DNA from: Fonsecaea monophora
Lineage: Eukaryota; Ascomycota; Eurotiomycetes; Chaetothyriales; Herpotrichiellaceae
NCBI RefSeq assembly: GCF_001642475.1
Contig: NW_019173932.1
Span: 186,001 to 250,000 of the forward strand
Length of the DNA: 64,000 bases
Reading direction: 5' to 3'
Shown here: positions 11,036 through 21,822 of the stretch, piece after piece
Position numbering within the stretch: position 1 is the first letter of the stretch
Layout: every line of letters begins with the position of its first letter
The notes under the pieces: model-generated
Seen by the model: only the letters and a program-made list of their open reading frames with translations
Databases searched by the model: none
Told to the model about the DNA's origin: nothing
Made by a program: the position numbers and the translations under genes

Positions 11036-11900
11036 TTATGCGGCACTGTTCAACCCCAGTAAAGGTGCTGCTTCAGCCTCTAGATCATGTCTTCTGCCTC
11101 GGTAGCGTGTGACGAGATACGCACCGAGTAGCACCAACTGATCCCCCCCCCGTCGGTCCCCCCAGCCTCAGCAGCCATCTCAGCGCAATAGCTATAATAA
11201 CCACAGCCTGAAGGGCGAGAAAGACAACGCTCAGTGCGCCTGGCGCGCCCGACATGCGCCTCATTTCGAGGTACTGCGGATAGAACTGCCACAGGACGAA
11301 AACTAGGGCGACCCATGTATGGACGATCAGGGTAAAGCCGATGAAGATTGCGGTACCTATCTCTCGCGGGGACGGTTCGGGAAGAGCGATGAGCATAGCT
11401 GGGAATAGGAACAAGGCGGCATGGGTGAAAGCGATGGCAGCGATGGCAGTGCTAGCCTTGTTGTTAGAGATGCTAGCCGGTGTACTGCTGGAGGGGTAGG
11501 AGACGAATAAGGTCGTCCTGCATCCTCGTGACTATGTGATTCAAGGAAATAGTCGGAGGAGACTGAACGTACAGCGTTATTGAGCATGCCCATGGAGGAG
11601 CTACTTGCAGCAACCCTAGATACCACCCAAGGCTCCGAGACCTGTCAACTTTCCATCACCCACGAGCGACAGAACGGGTTCCTCGGTCGTAGGATATGCA
11701 TAAGGTGCAAACAAGAGTGCGTGCGCAAACTGAATGCTACTGTAGATGGCATCGAAGAGCACAAAGTATGGAGATATACCCTGGGTAGGACCATGGCGTA
11801 CGATGCGGGCCATTTGGGGGAGATATGCGGCCACAATGGCAACGAGAAGCACACTAGAGAATGGGTTAGTTTGATCAAAGCGTGACTCGGTGGCAAGGAC
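11036..11900 (-). pseudogene. PQ-loop membrane protein gene with two frame breaks
   Basis: Minus-strand remnant, or mis-assembled copy, of a fungal PQ-loop repeat transporter. The first part (from about 11870) reads NPFSSVLLVAIVAAYLPQ, with the PQ signature, up to KLTGLGALGGI, then meets TAG at 11616-11618. In another frame the expected continuation LGLLQVAPPWACSI follows at once, so one base appears to be missing near 11619. A normal 55-bp intron (11518-11572, GTACGT...GCAG) leads to further membrane segments (AAIAFTHAALFLFPAML; VHTWVALVFVLWQFYPQYLE). A second break lies at a run of nine C at 11143-11151; with eight, the frame would continue to a natural-looking end, EAEAAPLLG, stopping at 11036. 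The 5' end is not resolved. Indel error and true decay are both possible. Confidence 0.72.
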
Positions 11901-13343
11901 CTCCAGATCACTAGTAAACGTCGAGGGGACTGTTTGCGTAAGTTTCCGTTCCAAAAGCCCCTGATTGCTATTCCAGTGTGATTTATTGTACACTTGAGTA
12001 TAGTGCCGGAAATGGTGTGCGTGCGTCGTAGATCCTATAAGAATCAACACTTGAAGCCGAGGACGAACGATACACGGAGGATGGAGGTGTGAACTCTTGT
12101 CGAAAGCTGCCGCCTAGATGAACCAAGAATTTGGGCGTCACCAAAAGGCCACACATTACAGATATCGGCATCAGTTGTGTGTATATACGAACATGGTTCA
12201 TTTCAAAAGCAGGATATCGCCTTCCCTGGGCAGACTCGAAGTTTGGACGTCAAGCACAGCGCTTAGCTGTCCCGTGAGCCTATGGGTGGCTAAAATTGGT
12301 GCTACATGGTTAACAGGTCAACCCTCGCACTGTAATCCACATGAGGCCTGATGAGGTCGTTAAAGGTCAAGCTTTACCGGTTGTCCGAGTAAAGGTTCCC
12401 AGGTCTGGGGGTCGATCCCGATTGACATGTATAGTATGTGTATGGGTAGTTGATGTTGCGAGTGAGAAACATCAAAACTTCTGTGAACCTTAGGGGAGGC
12501 TCTGGAAGCATAAGGTGAACCGAGGGTGGGCAATTCAGTCACGTGCGGAACATGGCCAAATGATTCTCGCATTATTGAGTCTACGCAGTACCTACATACT
12601 CATCAGAGGGACTCAAATGATAATCTCCCGTGTACTCTTCGCCTCCTGTTCATCCCGTCCGTCCTCACGGACTGGTCGATATACCTTTGAAGCAGATTTC
12701 CCGCTCCTTGAACTCTCGACTTGTGTGCTTGAGGGGCGGGAAACGCGGATTCAGTTCCGATGGGTCTTGGCCGTGGACGGGCCGTGTTTCAATGCCTCAG
12801 AATGGTCTTTGTGTACTCGTACGAATGCGCAATGAGGTCAGTAAGTGAACGTATGATTCAAGGTGCAGGCATAATTCGAGGCGAATCACAATCCAGATCG
12901 AGGTTCGAGGTTCGAGGTACAAGGCAGGGGGGGTATAATGCACTGTCTAGTGACTAAATACTACCCAACTACCAAAGTACCATGTATATACCGAGGTAGA
13001 TTGTTTGATTGGCTGATGCCCGCCTCTCTGCCCACTCGTATTACAACGAGACGTGGGGTGAGGTTACCTGTTGAGTAGGTATATATGTTAAGACTGGTTA
13101 GTTAGGGACAGGTCGGTAGGTTGGATGATAGCTAGGCAATCAATCTCCAGGCCTCTGCAGAGAAGAGGAACGAATGAATGAGAGTGTTCCTATTCAAGTA
13201 CAAGTATATCCCATCCGCTCGACGTAGCCTGCGAGCTGCCGTATGGTACGTTATTTATTACCGACAACCCGGTACTTGTGCAAATGAACGACATAAACCC
13301 GTCTGTCTATGCGTATACCTGGCAAATCTACCACTTACTCACT
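11901..13343. other. Intergenic region between PQ-loop remnant and carboxylase alpha
   Basis: About 1.4 kb with only weak, unrecognised open frames. It probably contains the unresolved 5' end of the PQ-loop gene and the 3' flank of the carboxylase alpha gene. GTAC/GGTA-rich stretches occur around 12950-13110 and 13190-13275. Confidence 0.5.
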
Positions 13344-15731
13344 CTATTCAACCCAGCACAGCACAGCCCCGTCGTTGACGGCATCCCCATTCTTGACGCC
13401 CGTCATGAACTTGCCGTCCACGTTGATGGAAATGTTCGTCTCCATCTTCATGCTCTCAATCACCATGACGACCTCACCCGCCTTCACCTGATCCCCGTTG
13501 GCCTTGAGCACCGAGAGGACCTTGCACGGCATGGGAGATTTGATCACCTTCGAATTCGACAACGCCGAGGCCCCGCCAGCCCCGCCTTGTCGCTGACTCT
13601 CCATGTAGTTGAGCACGCTGTAGCATTTGTATTCGACCCAAGTCCCCAGCCCGCGGAAGTGGCACAGGACAGTCTGATAGGAGCTGGTAGACGACGCGGG
13701 GTTGGACGGTGTGTCTGTCGCGATGTGGGCGTGGATGACGGACTGGTTGATAGAGACGGCCACTGAGGCTTTTCTCCATCCATTGTCGCCACTAAGATCT
13801 TGTATGTCTTTCCACTGGGTAAATTCCACCGTGTACTGCGGAGCTTTGGCGAGCGATGGATCCCGCAGCTTGTGGCTGATGGCGTGATATTGCCGAGATA
13901 TCTGGTAGGCCTCTGTGTTGTTGCGGCTTCCAGTCTCCGAAACACTGTCGTCTGCACCCGTGGGAATGGGGACTAACGTGACCTGGTACTTCGAGTGGCC
14001 TTCGCCCCGAGACTGGGACCCCCAAACTAACAGAATCGGTGCCTGAGCGGATGACGGCTCGGAAGGAACAATTATACTGGTGCTGCGATTGACGGGATCA
14101 AAGTGTTGATTCCGAAACCCGCGAGTGACATGCTTGAAAGGCCTGGCATCACCGGATGGAGATGCTCCATCTCTCAGCACGAGGCCCGGGACAAGCGAAA
14201 GCATGGATATCATGTCCTGCGCAGAGTCGGTGTAGGGATTCTTCAGCAGACTTTGCAAATGCGTCGGAATCAGCGAGGTCGTATATGCCGGATCGTGAAA
14301 GCTGTCGTGCACGAGGCAGGACTGAAGGAAAAGTTGGTTGGTTTTCACTCCTGCGCATACGGTATTTGCGAGAACCTTGACCATTTTCGAGATGGCCAGT
14401 GACCTCGTTGGTGCCCACACGACAATTTTTGCAATCATCGAATCAAAGTAGATGGATATACTGGATCCAGTTTGTACGGACGTCTCGTATCGTACATCTC
14501 TTGACGTTTGATACTGGTCTGATTCGCGCCACAATTGAATGGTGCCATTCTGTGGCATAAAGTCGCCGCTTGGGTCTTCGGCGCAGAGACGACACTCGAT
14601 GGCATGGCCTTTTTGTGGAATGTTCCGTAGGATGGCGAGACTAGCGAGTGATCCGCCAGCAGCCACAAACAATTGCAATGAGACAATGTCGAGGCCTGTG
14701 ACTTCTTCTGTGATGGGATGCTCGACCTGCAGGCGTGTGTTAACTTCGAGGAAATAGAAACTCCCGTCCCTGGCGTCCACGACGAACTCGACAGTTCCAG
14801 CACCCTCGTAGCCAATGAGCTCGCCGATCTGAACAGCCACTGCGCACATTTTCTGCCGCTGTTCCTGAGTCAAAAAGGGCGAAGGTGTCTCCTCGATAAT
14901 CTTCTGGTGTCGTCGCTGAACAGAGCACTCTCTCTCCCACAATGAGAGGACTTTGCCATGGCTATCGCCAATAATTTGGACTTCGACATGTTTGGCCGCT
15001 TCAATGTATTTCTCCAAAATACAATCGCTGGACCCAAAAGAGCGTTGGGCCTCGGATTGAGCGCGAGCAAGCTCGCCCGCAAGTTGCGAGCGCTCTCGAA
15101 CAATCCGCATCCCACGACCTCCGCCTCCCGCAGACGCTTTCAGCATCACCGGAAACCCTACATTTTCTGCTGCAGATTCCAACTCCTCGACATTCTGACT
15201 CGACCCGGTGAATCCTGGAATCAGCGGGACACTTGGCGCATGTTCCCTCAAGTAGTCCTTCGAGTTCCGCTTGTCACCTAGCGTCGACATGGCCTGAGAG
15301 CTTGGTCCAATAAAGATCAACCCCGCTTGACGTACAGCATCCGCGAAATCTTTGTTCTCGCTGAGATAGCCATAGCCCGGATGTATGGCATCAGCGCCCC
15401 TTGATCGAGCAACCTCTACCAGAAGTTGGACGTTTAAGAACGGGTTTCCGCCGGCTTGATTGATGCTTCCCAGATTGACTGCTTCATCTGCCTCAGCCAC
15501 ATGGCGTGAAGATGAGTCTTCCTCTGCATAGATGGCGATCGAGGTTAGATCGAGTTTCCTGCATGTCGTAATGATCCGACATGCAATTTCGCCTCTGTTT
15601 GCAATCAGCACCCTCTGGATCTTCCTTCGGCCATGGCTGCTAGGTGGTAACTGGGCGACGAAAAGGGGCGGTCGCTGCGGAGTTGCAGATGTTTCTCCTG
15701 GGTCTGGCTGGTTGTCGCGATACTGCCTCAT
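13344..15731 (-). CDS. Acyl-CoA carboxylase alpha (biotin carboxylase/biotin carrier) subunit, MCC-like
   Basis: Intron-free 795-residue biotin subunit of a biotin-dependent acyl-CoA carboxylase. Biotin carboxylase N domain begins at about residue 37 (IQRVLIANRGEIACRI). The ATP-grasp domain has the Gly-rich loop KASAGGGGRGM and the catalytic EVNTRLQVEH motif, followed by the C domain (ECRLCAEDP). After a poorly conserved BT-like segment comes the biotinyl domain with IESMKMET; the modified lysine is at about residue 762. The N-terminus (MRQYRDNQP) does not look like a mitochondrial presequence. The sequence RPPLFVAQL near residue 20 resembles PTS2 spacing, but proline at position 2 argues against it. 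It should pair with the beta subunit at 3702-5627. Which acyl-CoA is carboxylated is unknown. Confidence 0.93.
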   Translation of the reverse strand: MRQYRDNQPDPGETSATPQRPPLFVAQLPPSSHGRRKIQRVLIANRGEIACRIITTCRKLDLTSIAIYAEEDSSSRHVAEADEAVNLGSINQAGGNPFLNVQLLVEVARSRGADAIHPGYGYLSENKDFADAVRQAGLIFIGPSSQAMSTLGDKRNSKDYLREHAPSVPLIPGFTGSSQNVEELESAAENVGFPVMLKASAGGGGRGMRIVRERSQLAGELARAQSEAQRSFGSSDCILEKYIEAAKHVEVQIIGDSHGKVLSLWERECSVQRRHQKIIEETPSPFLTQEQRQKMCAVAVQIGELIGYEGAGTVEFVVDARDGSFYFLEVNTRLQVEHPITEEVTGLDIVSLQLFVAAGGSLASLAILRNIPQKGHAIECRLCAEDPSGDFMPQNGTIQLWRESDQYQTSRDVRYETSVQTGSSISIYFDSMIAKIVVWAPTRSLAISKMVKVLANTVCAGVKTNQLFLQSCLVHDSFHDPAYTTSLIPTHLQSLLKNPYTDSAQDMISMLSLVPGLVLRDGASPSGDARPFKHVTRGFRNQHFDPVNRSTSIIVPSEPSSAQAPILLVWGSQSRGEGHSKYQVTLVPIPTGADDSVSETGSRNNTEAYQISRQYHAISHKLRDPSLAKAPQYTVEFTQWKDIQDLSGDNGWRKASVAVSINQSVIHAHIATDTPSNPASSTSSYQTVLCHFRGLGTWVEYKCYSVLNYMESQRQGGAGGASALSNSKVIKSPMPCKVLSVLKANGDQVKAGEVVMVIESMKMETNISINVDGKFMTGVKNGDAVNDGAVLCWVE

Positions 15732-16415
15732 TCTGATGGTCTGTTCGGTGGTTGGAGGATTTGAAAGATGTCACTTCAACCAGGTCTGGGACGGGGCACG
15801 CATTATAGCCGATGCACAGGACAAATTAGTAAAGCCCTCAAGCTCCGTGCCTGCCTAGACATGGTTCTAACCACACCTTTGGAGCCAAATGACCACCAGA
15901 AATTCCGCGGGGTACCCTACCGAGGCAAGTAATTTGCCGTTTTCTGGTCGACGGAGAAGGCGGGCCGTGCGGTGGCAGCCACCGGATCTGGGACTTTGCA
16001 TGTTTGACCAAGCCGCCTTCGGTTGAAACGAGGCCCAGAGGCACGGAAATCTTGGCGAGGCCGGCTAATCTCCCGTCTGACACAAAACTGCAGCCAGATA
16101 TCAAGTGTAGATGGAATGGACGAGCAGTGACGGTGTCCTGCGGCCCCTTCGATGCCTGCATTTCCCGGCCCAATGCTTCGCCGGATATTGATCACGTGTA
16201 CGCCAAGGCCACTAACCTCTTTTGGCGCAAATATCAAAAGTGAGTCTCAAGTCATTTTTGTCAAAGACTTTGATCAGGAAAAATCATCCGGCAATTCCAC
16301 AAACCATCTGAGCTAGAAAAATTCTCTAAATCGCTGTGACCCTGGATCCCGCCGCTTGTGTTTGTCAAACTCGTGATACGCACTTCCTAGAGTTCAACAT
16401 CATCAGCCCGCCAAG
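15732..16415. promoter_or_regulatory. Divergent intergenic region, carboxylase alpha / PBDC1
   Basis: A 684-bp spacer between two genes pointing away from each other, so it should hold both promoters. No other gene is supportable; the minus-strand frames at 15838-16237 lack any family likeness. Confidence 0.5.
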
Positions 16416-16886
16416 ATGTCCTTGACCAACGTTATCGACCCGGAGAATGCCCCAAACTATGAGGACATGGAGAAACAGTTCGCCGTGAGGGCAGTGCAGC
16501 ATATGACGGTCTATTGGGGCATTCTCGAAAAGATACCTGGCTCAAAACTTCGCCTGACTCGACTTGACGACGAGATCCTAGAGCACTTTAAGCGTGAATT
16601 TCCGGATTTCGACCCTGCTGAGGAGATTGACGAGGATGCCATGAAGAGCAAAGAGGGCAAAGAGAAGTGGCGCAATTTTGCCCAGGTCTACGAAAAGGGC
16701 GAGAAGAAAATCGAAGACTACAACTTCGGCACCATGCTGAGGAAGAGTCCCAAAACCGAGTATGGCGAAAAGGAGACCATTTTTGTGATTCGGGTGCAAT
16801 TCTATGCCATCGAAATTGCTAGAAACAGAGCTGGACTCAACGATTGGATTTATGAAAACGCACAGAAGCAAGAGAAGAAGTCATAG
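16416..16886 (+). CDS. PBDC1/Ypl225w-like eEF1A-folding chaperone
   Basis: Intron-free 156-residue protein, the usual size for the PBDC1 (polysaccharide biosynthesis domain-containing 1) family, yeast YPL225W. Visible family features are the N-terminal NAPNYEDMEKQFAVRA segment, the central EKWRNFAQVYEKGEKKIEDYNFGTMLR block, and the C-terminal FYAIEIARNRAGLND. Despite the old name, the yeast protein has been shown to act as a dedicated chaperone for newly made translation factor eEF1A. The ATG has a good Kozak context (CCAAGATG). The gene is cytosolic housekeeping and unrelated to the neighbouring catabolic cluster. Confidence 0.9.
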   Translation: MSLTNVIDPENAPNYEDMEKQFAVRAVQHMTVYWGILEKIPGSKLRLTRLDDEILEHFKREFPDFDPAEEIDEDAMKSKEGKEKWRNFAQVYEKGEKKIEDYNFGTMLRKSPKTEYGEKETIFVIRVQFYAIEIARNRAGLNDWIYENAQKQEKKS

Positions 16887-17230
16887 ACAGGGAGAGGGCA
16901 CGCCAACCGCAAATTGGAAACCGAGAGCAATGCCGAACCGTTCAATCAGCACGAGACTGTCTCAGACTCCTTTCAAATATGATGAACCCCAAATGTCTCA
17001 ATACCTGAGCCTCCTGGGCACATTCCACAGAACAATATCAAGGATCCAAGGTGTGCCACCGACGGCCTTGGCACTCAGCATTCAATTCAAGGAATGAACA
17101 ATTTTTTTCAATCATGACTTCGCATGGTTCAAGTTGTTGATTCTTGATCTTTAGTCCCACTGCAATTGGTTCGCGACATTGATACGTTGGTCCTGTCAAC
17201 CATGTCTAGTCAAGCATCCACCTCCACGAC
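16887..17230. other. Intergenic region, PBDC1 to ABC transporter
   Basis: A 344-bp spacer holding the 3' flank of the PBDC1-like gene and the promoter of the Ste6-like transporter. No motif or gene stands out. Confidence 0.5.
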
Positions 17231-20200
17231 ATGACCACCAATGCACAGGATGAGGATCAAACTGAGTCTAACGAGGCGCTGCAGAAATATGGCTTCCTCG
17301 CTCGTTGGAGAAGCATTTTCAGATTCACTGCAACAGCACACTTGTTCGTCCTTTTGCCAGCCATCACTATTTCCGCTGCAGCAGGATGTTTGCAACCAGC
17401 AATGGCTTTCTTTTTTGGCCAATTCTTCGACACCTTTTCGGATTTTGCCGCGGGAAAGACTGATGGCTCAACCTTCATGCACCGTTCTCTGCGCAGCCTC
17501 TATGCGCTCCTTAGAGTCGCAGGTGCCACGGTCTTCTTCAAGGGCATCCTTTTTAGCCTTTGGCTGGTGTTCGGCGAGATGCAAGCCAGGAGCATTCGTG
17601 AATTGCTCTTCCAATCTTTGCTCGATCGTGAAATAGAATGGTACGAGGCGCGAACAATTGGAGTAGGGACACTCTTAACCAGGTTTCAAAGGTACGGGGC
17701 ACCCAACATTGCGATGCTTGTTTCTCACGAGATCAGACAGATCAGTCAACTGCAGCTAGGAAGTTCCCAGCCTCTTGGCTTTATCATTATGTGCCTGGTT
17801 CAGGCGCTGGCTGGACTTAGCCTCGCATTGCTCACCAACTGGAAATTGGCCCTGATTGTGCTCTCGGCTATACCTGTCATCGCTGTCGGCAGCGCGCTCA
17901 TTTCTCGACGTATACAAGCAAATATCGACTGCCAGAACCAGAAACTAACCACCGCAACCAGCTTAGCCAACAACTGCGTCAAAAACATTGTTACTGTGAA
18001 ATGCTCCAATACTCAAACCAGGGAAAGAAACAACTACGCTTCCGCGGTCAGGGCAGCTGGCGTGTTCTCTCTGAAGCAGGCTTTCTCTACTGCCTTACAA
18101 TCCGGATTCGTACGTTTCACCACGACGGCAATGTTTGTACAGGGCAAGTCTTTCGTGCCTGATCATAGAAAAAATCTCATGAATGTGTGCAGGGTTCTGG
18201 TTTGGCGGTACACAGGTTCATTCAGGTGGAACAACCGCTGGGAAAGTGGTTACTACATTCTGGGCCTGTCTTATAGCTACGAAAGCATTCGAGGACTTGC
18301 TACCACATTGCATCATTCTTCAACGGGCCAAATCTTCAGCCCTAGCGTTGGAGGCAGTGGTGGCTAAAGTCACGAGGGGGCGATCGCAACAACAAAAAGC
18401 AGGTGGAATCTCACCGCAGTTTTGCGAAGGCAATATCGAAATCCGGGCGGTACGTGTCAAAACATATTTGACAAGTCGATCGACTAATTCGTCCAAAGGT
18501 TTCCTTTGCCTATCCTTCTAGTCCCACGTCCCTTGCTCTCGACAAATGCACATTCTATTTTCCGGCTGGGAAGACAACGTTCATCGTCGGCAAGAGTGGA
18601 TCTGGGAAGAGCACACTCACCAATATGCTGTTGAGGTTCTATTATCCAAAGAGTGGAGCAATCTTCATCGACGACCACGCCTTAGGAGATATTGATATTA
18701 ATTGGCTGAGAAACAATGTCACCCTTGTGCAGCAAGATTGTGTGCTTTTCAATGACACGATTTTCAACAACGTTGCTCTTGGTCAACGTGATTTCGAGCG
18801 AGTTCCGGATGCGCGTGTCAGCGAATGTCTGAGGATGGCCGCATTGGAACCCACCATTGAGCGACTTCCGGAGGGTGTCCATACTATAGTTGGCACCGGC
18901 GGCTCGTCTCTCTCTGGAGGTCAAGTGCAGCGAGTTGCCATTGCGCGTGCGTGTCTACGCAACACACCGGTAATGATACTAGACGAGGCAACAAGTGCTC
19001 TCGACAATCTGAGCAAGACAACTGTCATGGAATCTCTTCGGGAGTGGCGACGTGGAAAAACGACCATCATTATCACACACGATATGAGTCAGATACAAGA
19101 AAATGATTTCGTGTACGTCCTTGAAAGCGGTCGAGTTATTCACGAAGGTCGTCGTGGGAGCCTTGCTGCTGGCTTCGAAACAAGCACTACTGATAAGGGA
19201 GTTTACGCAAAACAGCAGGTAACCGAGGAACACAACCTTTCCACGAGGTACTTGTCCTGGGGCGGTTCTACAAGCTGGTCAAATCAGTGTAGCCCTTCTG
19301 TCCCATCTCGGAAAGACTCTTTCGACTTCGACCCAGCAGAAGGAAGACAAGGTCGCACTTATGAAAATATTCAAGACGCTGGCCAAGGAGTACAACTTGG
19401 ACGTAGCCTGAAGAAAGGCCTGTCTACAAGCAGTGAGGCTGCGCTGATGTTTCTCAAGCGTCAATCAATGGCTCGCGCTAAAGCTATATATGGCCTTGGT
19501 CAAACACCTACGCCTGGGTATCAAGGAGCGACTTTATCTTCATCAACGTATAACAGCCCCGAACCCATTCTCCGCAGAACCATTTTCATATCACCCGTCC
19601 CCGTGTCCACACGACCGCGGGACAAACCACTGCCTATACCACCTCTGAGGTCCGATGCTGAAAGTGGAGGGACAATTCCAGGCTACGGGACTGGCGCGCC
19701 CTTTGTTGATAGAGAAAACAAACGACTACAACCAGCAGCTTCAATCCCCACAGTTTTGCGTACAATATGGCCTTCACTCGATAATGCTCATCGAACTAAG
19801 CTGCTTCTTGGACTTCTGGCGACGCTGATCCACTCAGGAGCTCCCCCTGCATTTTCTTATGCGCTCGTGCAAATCTTCGACACCTATTACTTGCCAATAG
19901 GGTACCAGAAGAAAGCCTTGATCTACTCGATGGTCGTTCTCGGAATCGCCGTCACTGATGGGTGTGCGTGTTTCTTCATGCAATATCTTCTCGACTCGGT
20001 AAGCCAACTGTGGGTGGACACGCTCAGAATTCAGGCGTTGCAGCGCATTCTACGCCAACCTAAGGCCTGGTTCGATGAAGACCATAATAGCCCTGCAGCT
20101 CTCATGTCTTCACTCGATAAGAGTGTAGAAGAAGTCAAGGATCTCGTGGAAAGATTTGCGGCCCAGCTCCTCGTCGTTGCTGTTATGATGACTGTGGCAA

Positions 20201-21567
20201 TGATATGGGCCATGTTTTCCTGTTGGAAGATCACACTGGTCAGTCTTGCAGCCTCTCCCGTGCTCTACGCTCTAGCAAAGTGGTTTGGGTTTGTCGCTTC
20301 TCTTTGGGAATCTCGAACAAGCGCAGCCAGCGACCGTGTCAACGAAATTTTTATCGAATCTTTTGCAGACATCAAGACAGTTCGATCGCTCACGCTGGAA
20401 TCTTACTTCCACAAGAAGTATCGCAATGCAACCCAACAGACCTTTTCCATTGGTGTCCGACGAGCTTTATTCAGTGGCTTCTTCTTCGGCCTATCTGAAT
20501 CCGCCATCGCTTTCTTCACACCATTGATCTTTTGGTATGGAGCTCGGCTCGCCAAAGATGGCGAATGGCCGGTGAACTCTATATTCACCGTGTTTGGTCT
20601 CCTTTTGTTTTGTACCGCCAACGCTAATGCGGTCGTTACATACATACCCCAGACGAGTTCAGCGACCGATACCGCGAGTCGCCTGATTCGACTTGCACAT
20701 ATGCAAGTGAACTCTCATGAAGAAGTTGGGGAGGTTCGGCTCGACAAAGACGATCCAACCACGCTCTCGGGTCCGATCCATTTCATCAACCTGACATTCT
20801 TTTACCCGACCCGTCCAGAGGCAGCGGCCCTTCGGAGACTCAATCTCACCATTCCATCTGGCAAAACCACCGCGATCGTAGGATCCTCGGGCTCTGGAAA
20901 GTCGACTATCACATCTCTCCTGCTGGGCCTCTACCCCCCGACGGCTGATCATCTCGCCCTGTCCCCTTCCAACCCCTGGGACGGTCCAGCATCTCTCACA
21001 CTGTCCGGTCGTGACATTCGAACACTTGACCTCTCCTGCCTCCGCTCCCTGATCGCCACCGTCCCACAGCACCCAGTGCTCCTCCCGACCACGGTGCGCG
21101 AGAACATTTCATACGGCCTCCCCCCGGAATCTCCGTGGACGTTGGCAACGCGGGTCGAATCTGCCGCGCGCGCCGTGGGGATCCACGAGTTCATCCAGTC
21201 GCTCCCGCAGGGCTACGCCACCATCGTTGGCGACGGCGGCCTCGGCGTCTCCGGCGGCCAGGCACAACGCATCGTCATCGCCCGCGCGCTGATGCGCGAT
21301 CCCAAGATCCTCATCCTCGACGAAGCGACCAGCGCGCTGGACCGCGAAAGCGCGGACACCATGCAAAGGACTATCGCCCGGTTGGTTAGACAGAAGCAGG
21401 GCAAACTGACGGTTATCATGGTCACACACGCGAGGGAGATGATGGCGGTGGCGGACCTCGTCGTGGTCATGGAGGCGGGGAGGGTGGCTGAACAGGGCGC
21501 CTTTGCCGAGTTGGTCGCGAAGCAAGGAACGTTGTGGGCGTTGTTGAATGCTAGGGATGATCAATGA
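17231..21567 (+). CDS. Full-length ABC-B transporter, Ste6-like
   Basis: ATP-driven exporter of 1412 residues with two transmembrane and two nucleotide-binding halves. Exons 17231-18143, 18193-18449 and 18499-21567; intron 1 has a GC donor (CAGG/GCAAGT) and AG acceptor. NBD1 has Walker A GKSGSGKST at about 421-429, signature LSGGQ at about 528-532, and Walker B ILDEATSALD. NBD2 has Walker A GSSGSGKST at about 1185 and signature VSGGQ. Between the halves lies a long Ser/Pro-rich linker. The short N-terminus and the shape of the first membrane domain (RFTTTAMFVQGFWFGG) fit the fungal Ste6 group, which exports the farnesylated a-factor-type pheromone; this assignment is from recall of the family and could be another ABC-B. 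Intron 2 (18450-18498) ends just before NBD1. Confidence 0.9.
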
Positions 21568-21822
21568 TCAGAGAGTCTAGAACCGCTTGAAGCACAGGCG
21601 CACGGGACGGAAAATCGTCTGCTCTGTCCTTGCTTTCTCTCAAAGAAACACGGAGGACTGCGCTGGATTTGTCACTGGTTTTGCCCTTTTCAGAATCCAA
21701 ATTTGCAAATTATCCAAAATCTGTCCTCGAAATCGGTGTCAATATTTCTCATCTACAATCACTACATCTCTTATCATCTGATTATAAACCCCTCCACCTT
21801 GGCCGTAGAACGACGCATCCAG

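Noticed and set aside
15650..15731. PTS2-like sequence RPPLFVAQL at the N-terminus of the carboxylase alpha subunit
   Set aside because: Spacing fits but proline sits where PTS2 needs Leu, Val or Ile; kept only as a remark.
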